Source of the DNA: Adiantum capillus-veneris
Taxonomy: Eukaryota; Streptophyta; Polypodiopsida; Polypodiales; Pteridaceae
Assembly (NCBI GenBank): GCA_014529385.2
Contig: CM043942.1
Location: 9,601,001 to 9,665,000 of the forward strand
Length of the DNA stretch: 64,000 nucleotides
Reading direction: 5' to 3'
Shown: one piece after another, positions 52,900 to 64,000 of the stretch
How the letters are laid out: each line of letters opens with the position of its first letter
How positions within the stretch are numbered: position 1 is the stretch's first letter
Program-made: the position numbers and the translations under genes
The notes under the pieces: generated by a model
Databases searched by the model: none
Told to the model about the DNA's origin: nothing
The model's input: only the letters and a program-made list of their open reading frames with translations

Positions 52900-53669
52900 G
52901 TCACTTCATCTATAGACAACAAACACTTTAGCTACTGATGTAGCATGTAGGTATGTTTTCATGTGGGTGAGTGCCTTGAAGTCTATACCTTGCTATACTT
53001 CATATGTTTGGGATTGATACATCCAAATACACACACGCTTACACTTGTTGATGTAGCTAATGGTTATTTTATTTTGTTTTATGGGTGATTACCTTGAGTC
53101 TGTACTTTGCACTTCCCTCAATGATTAATTCCGTCTTTAGCAATGCATAATTGAACTGATGAATGTAGCGTCTTATGGGTGTCTTCCATGAGTCTATACC
53201 TTGTTAATTCCTCATTGGATGTTGTATTAGGTTGCATACCTAGTAAAATTATCCCTTTTTATAAAACCCTATCTCCTTTCCATATGAGCATTTGGAATGA
53301 GGCCCTTTAACTAGGATATAGCCTTTATTGGGTATCCATTACCTTGTACCGACCCCACCCCGAGGGACTCGCCTCTTGTCCCCTACCTACCAAGTTTTAT
53401 TGGCTTCCCTTTAACCAAAATAAAATTTCCTTGCCTGCCTTAATCGTGTGTGATATGTTTCTTTGCTTGCATCCTACCCGATGCTAGCTTTCAATACTCC
53501 TCTCCTTGTCAACATACTTCCTTCCTAGGATGGGTTGCTGCATGACATTATTCTGATGGGATTCTTCGTCGAGGTGTGCACACCAGGTGTGGCCATACCT
53601 GTCAAGCATCATTGTACCGACTGTAGCTGATGTGCTTTGTGCCGCTTTATACCAATCCATTACCCCTAT

Positions 53670-53690
53670 ATAAAGGTTAGGGGCTCTTCT
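53670..53690 (+). promoter_or_regulatory. TATA-like box of a possible solo LTR
   Basis: CCCCTATATAAAGG followed by about 110 bp without long ORF on the plus strand, in a sequence whose composition resembles an LTR. Neither end could be defined, so no element is called. Confidence 0.3.
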
Positions 53691-53944
53691 CCCCTCACTT
53701 AGACTTGGGTTCTTTTTGTTATTTGCCTTTTTGCAAACAGAGAAAGTACTTGTGGCTCTGGTGTTGGGCATTGGGTTTTGCTGTGTTGTCCCTTGCAAAT
53801 GAAATTTGAAAAAACTAGATAAGGTAAACTTTCTCTATCATTGGATATTATTTAAGGTGAGGGTTACTAAATCTAACCTTTGGTCAGTTGGGCTCACATG
53901 TTCTACAAGTTCACTGCTGTGGATCTTTTGAGGGTGCTGGTCTC

Positions 53945-56190
53945 TAAGCACAGTGGATGGGGGGAAAGGGGAACACACCCGGCCCACAAACAGTCTGCCA
54001 CTCTATAGCCTAGGATAATAACTGCACCCCAATCCACTAGAGTTCACCTTCAAAACTCACACAATCAACAACCGACCACACCAATTTTTGCATGTTTACA
54101 ACCATGCCATAGCACACACCGTTCTCTCTTTCTCTCTCACACACACAAAGGCCGGAACATCTCAAACACCTGCACCAAATGATTGGAATAGAGCAAAGAG
54201 AAGAAGGTAAAAAGGGGAAAGAAACGACAAAAAAACCAATTAGGTTTGCTTCAATTGTGGCCAAAAACACCAGCTACAACAACCTTGAAACCTCGACTAT
54301 AACCGGCTCTGTCGGCACGAGCACGACAAGCAACAAAAACCATGGGCAACCTCTGGCTTTGCCTCTATGCAACTCTCCTCATTGAGAGTGTTCAAAAAAA
54401 ACATATTGATGGCACCCTCCTTGGCACCAAACTTCCTTCTCCAAGAGCTCGCCAAAGATCCGGTTGAAAGCTCCACTATTGAGCTCTTCTTTTCCCCTAC
54501 GAGCTTCTCTCCGAGCTCCACCTTCTCCAAAAACCGAGCCCTATTGAACTCCCTTGAAAGCCTCCTCGATGTTGCATGATGATCTGCCAAAGTAGAGAGA
54601 GACTCTCCCCACACTGCATCACCTCGATCCTCATTGGTAGGCAAGGCCACCTCATCCCTTTTTGTAGCAAGATTCTACATCACCTCTATCTGCATATCCT
54701 CATTGGTGGACATGGACTCCTCCACGAGGCACATCACCATGCACTGCTCCCTGCTCTTCATACATATCCACCATATCTCCATGCACGTGCAAAAGATCAA
54801 ACTCTTCATACCTGGACTAGGTTGACTCCGTTTCCCAGCTTGTATCTGCATCTGTGGAGCTGCACTCCCTTGGCTCAACCTCATCTTTTGTCTCCAACTC
54901 GGGAATTTACTCCAGCTTTATCACCTCGACTTCATTTGCAAATCATACCCTCTGCTCTTTACCATTATTCAAAGAAGACTAAACATCCATACCTTGATTT
55001 GGCAGTACTTCTCTTGCCCGATTCTGAATTGCCTCAACCTCTTGCACAATTGGAGCCGCCCTAATTGGCAACCTCGACATGAGAACCACCCCATCTCTTT
55101 GCATCCAAAAAGCCATGGGTTCTTCTTGCACCGGTACATTCATTTGCACCACCTTCGGCTCGACCCTCACCGCTTCAATTGGCCTATGCACCACAGCAAC
55201 TAACAAACCTTGCCTGGCTTGCCGCGTCCTTAATATCTTTCTGGTCCGGCCTCTCACCAACTCCACCGCCTCGGCATACGTCACGGGCCCATCCGCCTCC
55301 ACTTTATCCGTGACCTCCTCATGCAGACAATTGAAAAGCTTGCTCAATTTTAGAAAATCAACAATTTGGGTACCAGTTACCTCCATCAGCTCTTGCCAAA
55401 GGGCTTCAATTTCCCATATGAACATCCAAAATCCTTCGTCGAGAATCTGCTTTAGACCATCCAGCTTTCTTTTTAACTCATGCATTTGCACTACTGGCAT
55501 GATACTGACGCCAAAAAGCAGCTTGCAAAGCTTCATAATTCATCCTTTCCTATGTCGGTAATCCACCGAACCACCGCTTTGCACTCCCACGAACCAGCAA
55601 CGTGAAAATTTGTACCGCACCTTCTTCTCTCATCAACTTGTTTTCCAGCACAAATAAGCCATAATCCTGCGTTAGGTTTCCACATCTTCCACCCCAGTGA
55701 AAGTAGGAAAACCCGTCGATGCCATCTTGTATCGTATCTGCTCTTCAAAACCTGCACTTCATCTGCTCTGCAATCATGACTTTGTCTTCAAACATGAGCC
55801 ATCAAATAGCTCCTCCGTGGGGGCACTAGAAGATGGAAAAGGAGAAAGGAAACACACCTGGCCCACAAACTGTCTACCTCTCTATAGCCCAAGATAATCA
55901 CTGCACCCCAATCCACTAGAGTTCACCTTCAAAACTCACATAACTGACAGCAGACCACACCAAATTTTGCTTTTTGACGACCATGCCACAACACACAGCG
56001 CTCTCTCTTTCTCTCTCGCACACACATAGGCCCGAGGAGGCACACACATCTCGAACATTGGCACCATATGGTTGGAACAAATCAAAGAGAAGAAGGGGGG
56101 AAAGGGGGAAGAAATAGCAAGAAGTTTTGATAACGGTTTGCTCCAACTGTGGCAAAAACATCATCTACAACAACCATGAAACAACTAGAT
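53945..56190 (-). mobile_element. Gag-only LTR retrotransposon (non-autonomous)
   Basis: Bases about 53950-54287 match about 55840-56182 in the same orientation (shared blocks GCACCCCAATCCACTAGAG, TTCACCTTCAAAACTCACA, GAACA...CAAAGAGAAGAAGG), as expected for two LTRs. The 1.5 kb between them carries gag on the minus strand and no pol motif. This is the layout of TR-GAG-type non-autonomous elements. LTR ends, primer site and target duplication are not resolved. Confidence 0.72.
54979..55536 (-). CDS. Gag of the non-autonomous LTR element
   Basis: Frame of 185 codons. LKRKLDGLKQILDEGFWMFI, LMEVTGTQIVDFLKLSKLF and LHEEVTDKVEADGPVTYAEA match the retrotransposon gag pattern (capsid C-terminal region). 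The usual start FPTFTGVEDVE lies upstream, at about 55710-55680, in a shifted frame with stops, so gag is broken. No CCHC knuckle is seen. The downstream tail is P/V/A-rich. Confidence 0.65.
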   Translation of the reverse strand: MKLCKLLFGVSIMPVVQMHELKRKLDGLKQILDEGFWMFIWEIEALWQELMEVTGTQIVDFLKLSKLFNCLHEEVTDKVEADGPVTYAEAVELVRGRTRKILRTRQARQGLLVAVVHRPIEAVRVEPKVVQMNVPVQEEPMAFWMQRDGVVLMSRLPIRAAPIVQEVEAIQNRAREVLPNQGMDV

Positions 56191-56459
56191 GTCGTAGGAA
56201 CCCAAGAATGTGATTGTCATTTTGGATATATGTGTTGAGCTAAAATTTGAGGGAAGAGAAACAAAAGTGCCAGTTTGTCAATCTTTCTTGGGCATTCGAA
56301 GGATAAAATAGTATAAAGGATTGAAGCCATCACATAATGATACAAAACGATTGTGATTCTTAGAGCAAAATAATGTCAAACAATACGAAACGAAATACAT
56401 TGCCCATTGTCATCTAGAAAATTATCCAATGTATTAACCCTCTTTGTGCTCTCCAGGCA

Positions 56460-56770
56460 TGTCTTTATGGCTCGTCAATTGGAGCTACAAAAAGAAAGTT
56501 ATGTCAGTTTGAAGTTTAAGTCAGTAGCAGATCCGTACCAGATTGGGCAGCTGTTGATAACGGGTCAAAAATGATATGAATGTGTGTGCCTAAAGTGCTC
56601 ACTTTGAGGAACGTGTCGGTCTTTCCAGTTCGTCAATCGAAGTTCCGATTGTCAAGATATGGCCAGTTTAACTTTCACAAGGGGGCATTTCCGTGCCACT
56701 CTGGTCGCCTCGGTCAGTTGTTCATCTGGGAATTTTTGAGCTTCAGCCAGGTTCTGGGAAATGATCCTCA
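56460..56770 (+). repeat. Distant relative of the 21.8/24.6 kb repeat
   Basis: GTCAATCGAAGTTCCGATTG, GATATGGCCAGTTT and GCAGATC-type words occur in the same order as in the copies at 21.9-22.3 and 24.75-25.0 kb. Similarity is weak. Confidence 0.35.
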
Positions 56771-57239
56771 TGTTTAAAATCTCATCTCTTATAGTGCATA
56801 ATACTTCTAAACCACCTTATGCATCTAAATCTACACTTCAAGTTGTCTCAGTCCATGTCATCTGAAGTCTTTCATTCCAATTTATTTGTTTGATTTCTCA
56901 ATTTGGTCTTTTGAAGTCTAATTCTGTCAATATGGTTTGATCTGAGATCTTACATTTGACTTTGAATATCTACCTTTACAATAGTTATCAAGTGACCAGG
57001 TCATTCCAAGCTGTCTTGAGAATTTGCTAAAAGGTTTGAAAACAAAGTAAGCCGATCGAATTCCAGAGTCTTTAGGTGTTTAAAAACAAAGTAACCAAGC
57101 AAAGATCAAAATCCTACTAGTTCTTCTTTGGGCCAAGCACAGTAGTATTCATAGTAGAGCACAAAGTTTTAGGGTCTTCATCCATTGGTTTCAGGTGACA
57201 CAGAGATGCATCCTTTTCAACATAAACTTGCAACACCCA

Positions 57240-57430
57240 CTACAAGAGGTTATGTGCACTTGTGACGCTTTTAGCAACGGAAATACATTGGGTTTTATAC
57301 TCTCGGGCGTCGCTATAAGCGTCTCTATATAAGGTTCTGCTACGTCGCTATAAGTGTCACTACAGAATGACTGTAACCATCGCTATATACGTCGCTATAT
57401 AGCGACGCTTCTAGAGACGCTCATGTAGCG
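57240..57430. repeat. CACTA terminus and subterminal repeats
   Basis: CACTA at 57240-57244; then CGTCGCTATA-containing motifs in both orientations at about 57312, 57349, 57377, 57390 and 57408. Such motifs are binding sites for the element-encoded DNA-binding protein in known CACTA elements. Confidence 0.85.
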
Positions 57431-58258
57431 AGGTTGTTAAATGTTTCCAAAATAGAATAAACCTAAATGAATCCAAGATAAGCCCAGATTCACCTTTGAA
57501 AGAAAGTGCAAGGTATAGACCCAAAGTAGTCACCCACAAGACAATATAACCATTAACTCCATCATGCATAGTATTGTTTGCAGAATAAAGATACAAAACT
57601 AACAAAAGTAATTGGACAAAAGTAAATCAATGACAACACATCATAGGCAAAATCACTTGATTGTTAAGGTTTGCAAATGTAATAGTTACAACAAAATTGT
57701 CATTATTGAGAAAATACATGGTTTTCAAATAGTTACAAAAAGACGTATACACGTCATCTCATTATGCATGCTATGACAAAAGGAAACTAATGCTATCTGG
57801 CTACGGTTAGATTGATGTCGTCTAATTAGACGTCTCATCGCATCCAAGTGGCGTATCTGTCGGATTCTGCAGAAAAAAACAATAAGACTTTTTGAAAGTA
57901 TAAACATATAATTACAAAACAATCTATTTTCTTAGCTTATCATCAAAATACAACAAATGTAAAAGAGTAAAGTGAAATACTAACCATGCCACCACGAGAA
58001 CTCAAAATGTCAATAAGGGCGTTTAAGCCCTTTTTGCTTGTATACTCGTGCTCGTACGATGTGGGGTCATGTCATATCATCGACCACTATTCAAAACATA
58101 CAAAGAATCCATTATGTTAGAATTTAAAAGTACAAATAGACGTAACTACCAAACCTAAAGAGCAATGCCAAAACACTTACAAAATCGGCCTCAAATGATG
58201 CCTACCCGCCGCTCCCCAAGTGGTGCGAGCTCCCTGCCTCTACTCGCGCTTTGACTGC

Positions 58259-59120
58259 CTACTTTTGATGCTTCCACTCGTCATGATTCTCGTGTGCTGC
58301 TCGCTTCGCATTCTTCCAATCTTCTTTGGCCAGCCAATCTAGTCTGTTCCACCCATGCTTTATTGCTTTTTGTACTTCAGAACGCTTATGCTTGAAGTAT
58401 TTGCGCATTTGAACCTTCATCAGGTCTTCATTGAAGCGCTCATCCGGACTTGACACAGGAAACTTGTCATGCAGCATGCTGATGACTCTGTCTTTTAATT
58501 CATTTCGCACTTCACCCAGGTATTTAGTATGTACTGTCTAAACACTTGAGAGCAAAGACCACACATGCGCGATATCACCTTCTTGCGTTCGTCATCCAAG
58601 ATGATGCCGCCGCTGATGTCGATCGAGTACGGCAAGCCCTCTCGCCTGTGACGTGTGAATTTGGGTGTCTCGGCAAGGGTCTCTAGCGGCGTCTCGATGG
58701 GGGTACGGACGTCAGGTGTCTCCACTGGAGTCTGGGCCCCGGAGCGAGGAGTGCGACTGGGGTGACTCCCGGAGGAGTAGCTAGTGGTGTGTAGCTAGGA
58801 ACGGCCGATAGCCGCGCAAAACCTGGCGTAGATGGCGATGTCGTGGCTTGTGTGGGGGCGGGCAAAGAAGGGGAAGGTAAGAAGCCTCATCGAACACAAG
58901 GCAGTGTTGAGGCATCAGCGGCGGCATCCCCACAGCAACCTCCGTCGTCACCACTAGAGCGTCGGTGCCTAGACGCGTGTGAAGATCGTCTTGTTGACAT
59001 CGAAGCTTTGGAGCGTGCTGAATGCTCCAAAACAGAGGGAGACGCTGAAGGAGTGGAACGACGTGATGGTGCTCCACAGCGATGATGCTCCTCATACCAC
59101 CTCCTCTACTAGGGTGACAA
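58259..59120 (-). pseudogene. CACTA second gene, Transposase_24 (Ptta/En/Spm)-like
   Basis: Frames 58865-58683, 58725-58495 and 58510-58259. The last two give SGGIILDDERKKVISRMCG and FNEDLMKVQMRKYFKHKRSE, AIKHGWNRLDWLAKEDWKN, with the spacing typical of the plant transposase (Ptta/En/Spm) domain. The upstream part is a P/T/S-rich low-complexity tail (TPLATPPGVTPVALL). Exon joins are not resolved, and the 5' end near 59.1 kb is uncertain. The protein of this type is thought to bind the subterminal repeats. Confidence 0.6.
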
Positions 59121-59252
59121 AGAAGAAAGAAACTCATCATCATCCATACCTACATTAAACACATGAACATTTAATCTTAATATTGGGTGGAAAAGAAAAC
59201 ATGGACAAGTTATAATCTATACTATAGATAATAGGGAGAGGGATTCCTGTGT

Positions 59253-59254
<2 letters not shown>

Positions 59255-59292
<38 letters not shown>
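59255..59292. repeat. (GA)n microsatellite
   Basis: About 19 GA dinucleotides between the two CACTA genes. Confidence 0.95.
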
Positions 59293-59296
<4 letters not shown>

Positions 59297-59420
59297 CATA
59301 AAGGGGGAGGGATTCCTGTGTAGAGAGATTCCTGTGAAGTTCTAGCAAATTTGTCTCTCGTTTGCATTCTATGTATCTTGTAAAAGCTATGTCTTGAACA
59401 ACATGCCTTTTATATGTAGC

Positions 59421-59713
59421 CGCGACAACACTGCGCTCCGAGTGCGATGGAGACTAAGGCTGCAATCACGAAGGAGGTGATCCGTCTCTTCTCATAGATG
59501 ATGCTCGTCCCTTCACTAGATCTAGTTGATCGGGTGAAAGAGACGCTAAGAAGCACTACTCTGGCCCCAACAGTAGTGCTTCTTAGCGTCTCTTTCACCC
59601 AATCAACTAGATCTAGTGAAGGGACAAGCAGCATCTATGAGCAGAGACGGATCACCTCCTTCGCGATTGCAACCTCAGTCTCCATCGCACTCGGAGCGTA
59701 GTGCTGCGTCGAC
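59421..59713. repeat. Long inverted repeat, about 140-bp arms with 11-bp loop
   Basis: The left arm ends at 59560 (...AAGCACTACT), the loop is 59561-59571, and the right arm starts at 59572 (AGTAGTGCTT...). The arms pair for about 140 bp with few mismatches (for example ATCGGGTGAAAGAG against CTCTTTCACCCAAT). It lies between the two CACTA genes and would give a long double-stranded stem if transcribed. Confidence 0.92.
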
Positions 59714-60272
59714 ATATCATACTTTCACGACACATCAAGGAGTGTCCCTGCTTATGAGAACATACCTGGAGCATACCTAGAGTGGAAGCAATGACAATTA
59801 AACACAATTTAAATTTCTTCAGTATAGCATATAGACAAGAATGGACAAAAAGCCACGTGAATACAATATATATTATAAAACGAAGAAAAATTGTTCAAAT
59901 ACAATGTTTATGGCTTTAAGAGGTCTCTCTCTCATCCTCGCATAGCTCAACATAAATAGAGCTCTCCGTTTAGGCGGATGTCCTCCATTTCATTTTGTAG
60001 ATCCTCTACATGCACCCCATAGAGAGTAAGCTTGATGCTCGTCTGGCACCACCTCAACGGCTTCTGACGGAGCATCTTCTCCAATCTCCTCCATTGATGC
60101 CGCTGTGATTGGCACATGGTAGCCCTCATCGTCCGTGCACTACGAGGGGCTACCTCTATGACGTACCACCAGTTTGATGCAGACTTTGTAGGATGAAATA
60201 TCATCTGCCAGAGCCACATAACTTACATGAGAGCTTCCAAGCACATAACTTCTAAAATTGGATGCTAACTAT

Positions 60273-63200
60273 TTACAGATTTACTTGATCACAATGCTCG
60301 GATAGTATGAAAGTGTCTCTTAGGTCAGTCCTTTTTTTAGTTGAATCCACCTCAAGGAAACCAGACTCTCCTCTGCGCACAGTAGCGTTGTGACCCTCCA
60401 TGTTTATCTTGAACCATTGCACGTCAAAGAAGTCGACAAAAAATCCTCTATAATCGATCCTCAAAATCTCTTGTAGCGTGCCGAAGTAAGTGAGTTCCGC
60501 CACCCCAGGATCTGCATCAAAGGACCGTCATCGACTAAACTGTTCAAATTTTGCCATGATTCCACAATCTTGAGTAAAGCGCTTTTTGTCAATCCGTTCC
60601 ACCCTAAAATGTTGACCTTTACACCATGCTGCTATGTATGACTTATACTACAACCAACAAAGATTATGAGTGGCCGTTCAAACATCTAAAAAGTCGTTAG
60701 TCGTACATTGCAAACTTACCTTGGTCGCGCAACCCCGAGAGTACTCCCACTCCTCCGCAGTCACTTCTTCACCGCACTGTTGTGCGCTTTTCAATTGGTT
60801 GTGCAACCATCTTAAGCTCATGAATGTTGGTAGGCTCTCCAGACCCACCGGATAATGCATCGGCGGTCGTCTTCTCCATCTCCACTCGATTCGTGCCCTT
60901 TGTCGCTCTTGCTTTGCATCCTCGTATTGTGAAATTCACTTTTGCATCACTGGATTGTGAAACATGCAAAATCGGTTGATTTTAGCCTCTAGATCTTCCG
61001 TCATCTTCTTCTCAACACCGAGATTTCACATGACAATCCAAGATATGCGCTCATCATCTATGGTTCGCCATAGCATGTCCCGGGCTTTATCAAATCCGTC
61101 TAGCCACTCTCCAATGTAAACTAGGGACTCTGATACCTGCCAACCTTCTGCCATGCTACCCTCCGGACGTGCCTTTCACACATATCCCTTAAGCGTTTTT
61201 TTGAAACGTTCTAAAAAGAACATCCATCTGGAATGTACTGTGCCAACTATTTTCACCTCATCAACTATGTGAACAAGAAGATGCACCTGAATGGTTAGCA
61301 TGGTAGTAGGAAAGTGTTTCTCAAACATGCACACAACCTCCACAGCGTTTAGTTTGGCGAATGGTATGGAATCTAAATTGATCTCCTTTTGTGAGATCCA
61401 TTACACCAACTTCGCAAGTTTGTAGATTGTGTTACGGATGTCAGGAGACAAACATCCCTCAATGGCCACCAATAAAATAAATTGCAAAACACATCTAGCA
61501 ATGATATTAAAGTCCACACATGAATTTGTTACACTATTCCCACTATGATATATTCCACTTGAAACATACCTGACACATTTTTATGCCAATCGTGTGACTT
61601 CAAACCGCTAAGCTTCTCTTCTTTAGTGAAACACGTTTGGAGCGAGTGCATTATGCCAGTGGGGGTTCGCGCAGATCGAATGGTCTCTTTTACTTTGCAT
61701 TCTTGGGCTCCTGTCAAAATCCATGGCACTTTAGGGAGTTTTATAGATCCATCGGGTGCTGTCTGCACCAATATTTCTCCATACAATCCACATTTCTAAG
61801 GTCAACCTTGGCTCCCAAAGTATCTTTCTTGCCGGTCAGATGGTACAGCAGATTACCCACATTCTTGAATATGTGCATTGGATCGAGCAAGTGATTGATC
61901 ATGAGTCTGGGCCAATATGGTAACTCGTACCATAGAGAGAGTCTCTTCATCCCTAGGGGCAAACCGTCATCACACATCTCCTTCTGCTCTAACCATGCTT
62001 GTGCAGACATCCTTGATGGCTCTCTTCCCAATAAGCCGTCGCGTAACTCATGATACTCTGGAGGATACACTTGATGACCTTCGTAGATTTGCTTCTTCAA
62101 TGAGGACGCTCGACGTGCATTAAGTTTAGGTCCACATGTGACACATGCTCTGTATCCCGCTAATTTGAAGCCCTGCATGTATACACGTGCCAATAGAGAA
62201 GCTTGAAAAAACCAAGATTTATAGTGTTTGAGTTTGAGTGTAAATCACATGAACATTCTGTTAGTCCGGGATAATTATGCATGGTCCACATTAGAATGCC
62301 TCTGATCAAAGCATTCTGTCGACCTGTGTGTCGGCTCATATCCACCACTTCTATGCCAGTCCACAATTGTTGTAGCTCTTCCAATAGTGGACGAACATAC
62401 ACATCCATATTCTTTACTTTATACCGCCCCGACGCAATCAAGCTTAGAAACAGGTGTCCCTTCTTGGTAGTCAACCACGGGAGAATGTTGTATTTGACGA
62501 TGACAACGGTCCATACACTGTAAGATGTTGATCTCTGACCAAATGGATTTACGCCATCCATAGCCGGGCCTATGCGCAAATTTCGAGCTTCCCTGGCAAA
62601 ATCTGGCCATGTATCATCTACATGTTTCCAAGGTGCACAATCTGCAGGAATAAGTAGCATACCATCCGAATATCTATTCTCCTCGTGCCATGATGCTAGG
62701 GCGGCCGTGGACTTACATTCGAAGAAATGCTTGATGCAAGGAAGCAGAGAAAAATGTTGCAAAACCTTTTGTGGAATTTTTTGTCCGTTAAGATCTACTC
62801 GATATCTACCGAAATCAGATTTCGGACATTTCTCCAAGTCTATGTATTCTCCTCTGAAAAGAATGCAGTCGTTAGGACAAGCGTGAATCGAATTGTAATC
62901 CATCCCCAAGTTTTCTAAGATCTTTCTTGCTTCCTCTCTGGAATCTGGCATTACATTATCAGCTGGCAGTATGTGCTCTTTGAGCAATCTACACATCAAA
63001 AAAATGCGGTACACTTGTGTAAGTAATCTATTAGATCATTATACATCTAGAGTTTTTTATTGAAGTAAACACATTGTAATAGATCACCTGAAAAGTGATG
63101 TGACGCTAGTGCCACTCCATCCAAACTTTGCCTGCATGTTGAGAAGAACCAGGAGCACCTTCAATCTAGACACACGTGCTCCACCATGCAATGGCATATC

Positions 63201-63620
63201 TTCTTCACTTTTCATATCATCATAGATAAGCCTTTCTAAATCCATGATCGTCTCGATCATTTCATCGATCTTGGGCTCAAACATTTCCTCGTTGGGAATG
63301 TGGTCTGCATGATCATCCTTCGAGTTGTCAAAGGCTACAGCTTGTGGCCTCATGTATGTAGCTTGACCAAAGCGCCTGCAAACACGTCTATTGAGTTGCA
63401 AGGTTGTTGCATGTTGGCCAACGTCAGAGTCCGACGAGTTGTAATTGGCAAAAATTCAATCTATAATAGATGGATTAAAGTCACCAAATTCGAGAACGTG
63501 CTGTAAAGAAACGAGTCTTGTCCATCGCACAGCATGCTTGCATTGATTACAAGGACATAAGATCCTTGTTGAGAGATATGTGTTTCGGTTGCACGGCCCC
63601 ACATCCTCATCACTACTCAT
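60273..63620 (-). pseudogene. TNP2-like CACTA transposase (Tnp2, DUF4218, DUF4216)
   Basis: Right to left: transposase-associated zinc region (RILCPCNQCKHA, about 63560-63500); N-terminal linker 63401-63084; Tnp2 domain 63014-62160 (LRIGPAMDGVNPFGQRST, WLTTKKGHLFLSLIASG, VDMSRHTGRQNALIRG); its second part 62193-61741 (KLAGYRACVTCGPKLNAR, LWYELPYWPRLMINHLLDPM, MHIFKNVGNLLYHLTGKKDT); a DUF4218-like stretch about 61480-61170 (LNAVEVVCMFEKHFPTTML, VHLLVHIVDEVKIVG, SRWMFFLERFKKTLKGYV); and DUF4216 at 60503-60273 (LTYFGTLQEILRIDYRGF). Stops and shifts, with or without introns, separate the pieces. It would excise and reinsert the element in the nucleus. Confidence 0.88.
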
Positions 63621-63677
63621 AATGAATGTAAAAACCTTATAATCTGTACATAATTTAATCTTCTATTGGCATCTTCC

Positions 63678-63681
<4 letters not shown>

Positions 63682-63758
<77 letters not shown>
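63682..63758. repeat. (CT)n microsatellite, about 77 bp
   Basis: Uninterrupted CT dinucleotides just upstream of the TNP2 zinc region, possibly in the 5' leader of the transposase transcript, where it reads (GA)n. Confidence 0.97.
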
Positions 63759-63761
<3 letters not shown>

Positions 63762-64000
63762 TTCACACTATAAACTAACTCACATTCTCTAGTCACGTCC
63801 GATCCCCGCACACCTCGGTCTAGAGGTGCACGGAGATCAGAACCACCGGGTTATAATCTCGTCTTTATTGATCAATGCCTATATTTGTGGGTACGAAAAA
63901 TCTACACACCCAACGTCTACATGATAGTGCATGTAGTGGACAAAACCCCTTTGCCTCTTCTCTAGCTATAGCAATTCACAGCATCTTAACATCTCTTCAC

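Larger units (their letters stand above)
57240..64000 (-). mobile_element. CACTA (En/Spm) DNA transposon, partial
   Basis: The left terminus begins CACTACAAGAGG at 57240. Subterminal repeats of the type GCGTCGCTATAAGCGTC fill 57310-57425, including a perfect 18-bp palindrome at 57390-57407. Genes on the minus strand are a Transposase_24-like protein (58.26-59.1 kb) and a TNP2-like transposase (about 63.62-60.27 kb). The other terminus lies right of base 64000. Confidence 0.88.

Noticed and set aside
53484-53798. Minus-strand 104-codon gene
   Set aside because: Lies over LTR-like sequence with a plus-strand TATA box; no domain.

Overview
The window is nuclear DNA of a land plant with a large, transposon-filled genome. 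This is inferred from plant-type Ty3/gypsy and Ty1/copia elements, a CACTA (En/Spm) transposon with Tnp2, DUF4218 and DUF4216 regions, short GT-AG introns, many (CT)n/(GA)n microsatellites, and a plant-style gene with a methyl-CpG-binding domain (MBD). I cannot name the species; a fern, other non-flowering plant or large-genome seed plant would all fit. There are no bacterial-type operons, no rRNA and no CRISPR.

Layout. 1-10.66 kb: minus-strand Ty3/gypsy element with gag, a decayed protease-RT-RNase H-integrase region, and about 3.5 kb of extra coding sequence after integrase; its upstream LTR/promoter area (10.67 to about 12.2 kb) is interrupted by an 800-bp solo copia LTR with a 5-bp target duplication. 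12.2-15.8 kb: three tandem arrays (106, 122 and 98 bp periods), two built of related hairpin units, with a small two-exon gene between them. 15.8-17.3 kb: an unrecognised plus-strand gene with clear introns and two in-frame stops. 17.69-19.03 kb: a TIR element without genes. 19.06-21.54 kb: a minus-strand multi-exon gene that looks like an RNase-H-fold (DDE-like) transposase. 21.8-25.7 kb: related, LTR-like repeats. 25.68-26.10 kb: a fold-back element containing a tRNA-like box pair. 27.0-28.06 kb: a second, diverged copy of the extra gypsy coding region.

28.5-32.6 kb is mostly gene-poor, with one MITE-like element. 32.7-36.6 kb: the one convincing host gene, a three-exon MBD protein on the minus strand. 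38.3-38.55 kb: a tRNA-derived SINE. 39.39-46.18 kb: a truncated plus-strand gypsy element with a full-length minus-strand copia element (39985-44814, TSD AGATC) nested in its integrase. 46.2-48.1 kb: nothing recognised. 48.16-48.44 kb: a LINE-type zinc-finger fossil. 48.47-52.13 kb: a truncated second copy of the same copia family. 53.95-56.19 kb: a gag-only LTR element. 57.24 kb to the end: the 3' side of a CACTA transposon, whose other end lies outside the window.

Almost every coding region outside the MBD gene belongs to, or is a relic of, mobile DNA, and most carry stops or frameshifts. The least explained items are the extra gypsy coding region found twice with the same block order, the paired hairpin arrays with the genes between them, the DDE-like gene next to a TIR element, and the fold-back element.
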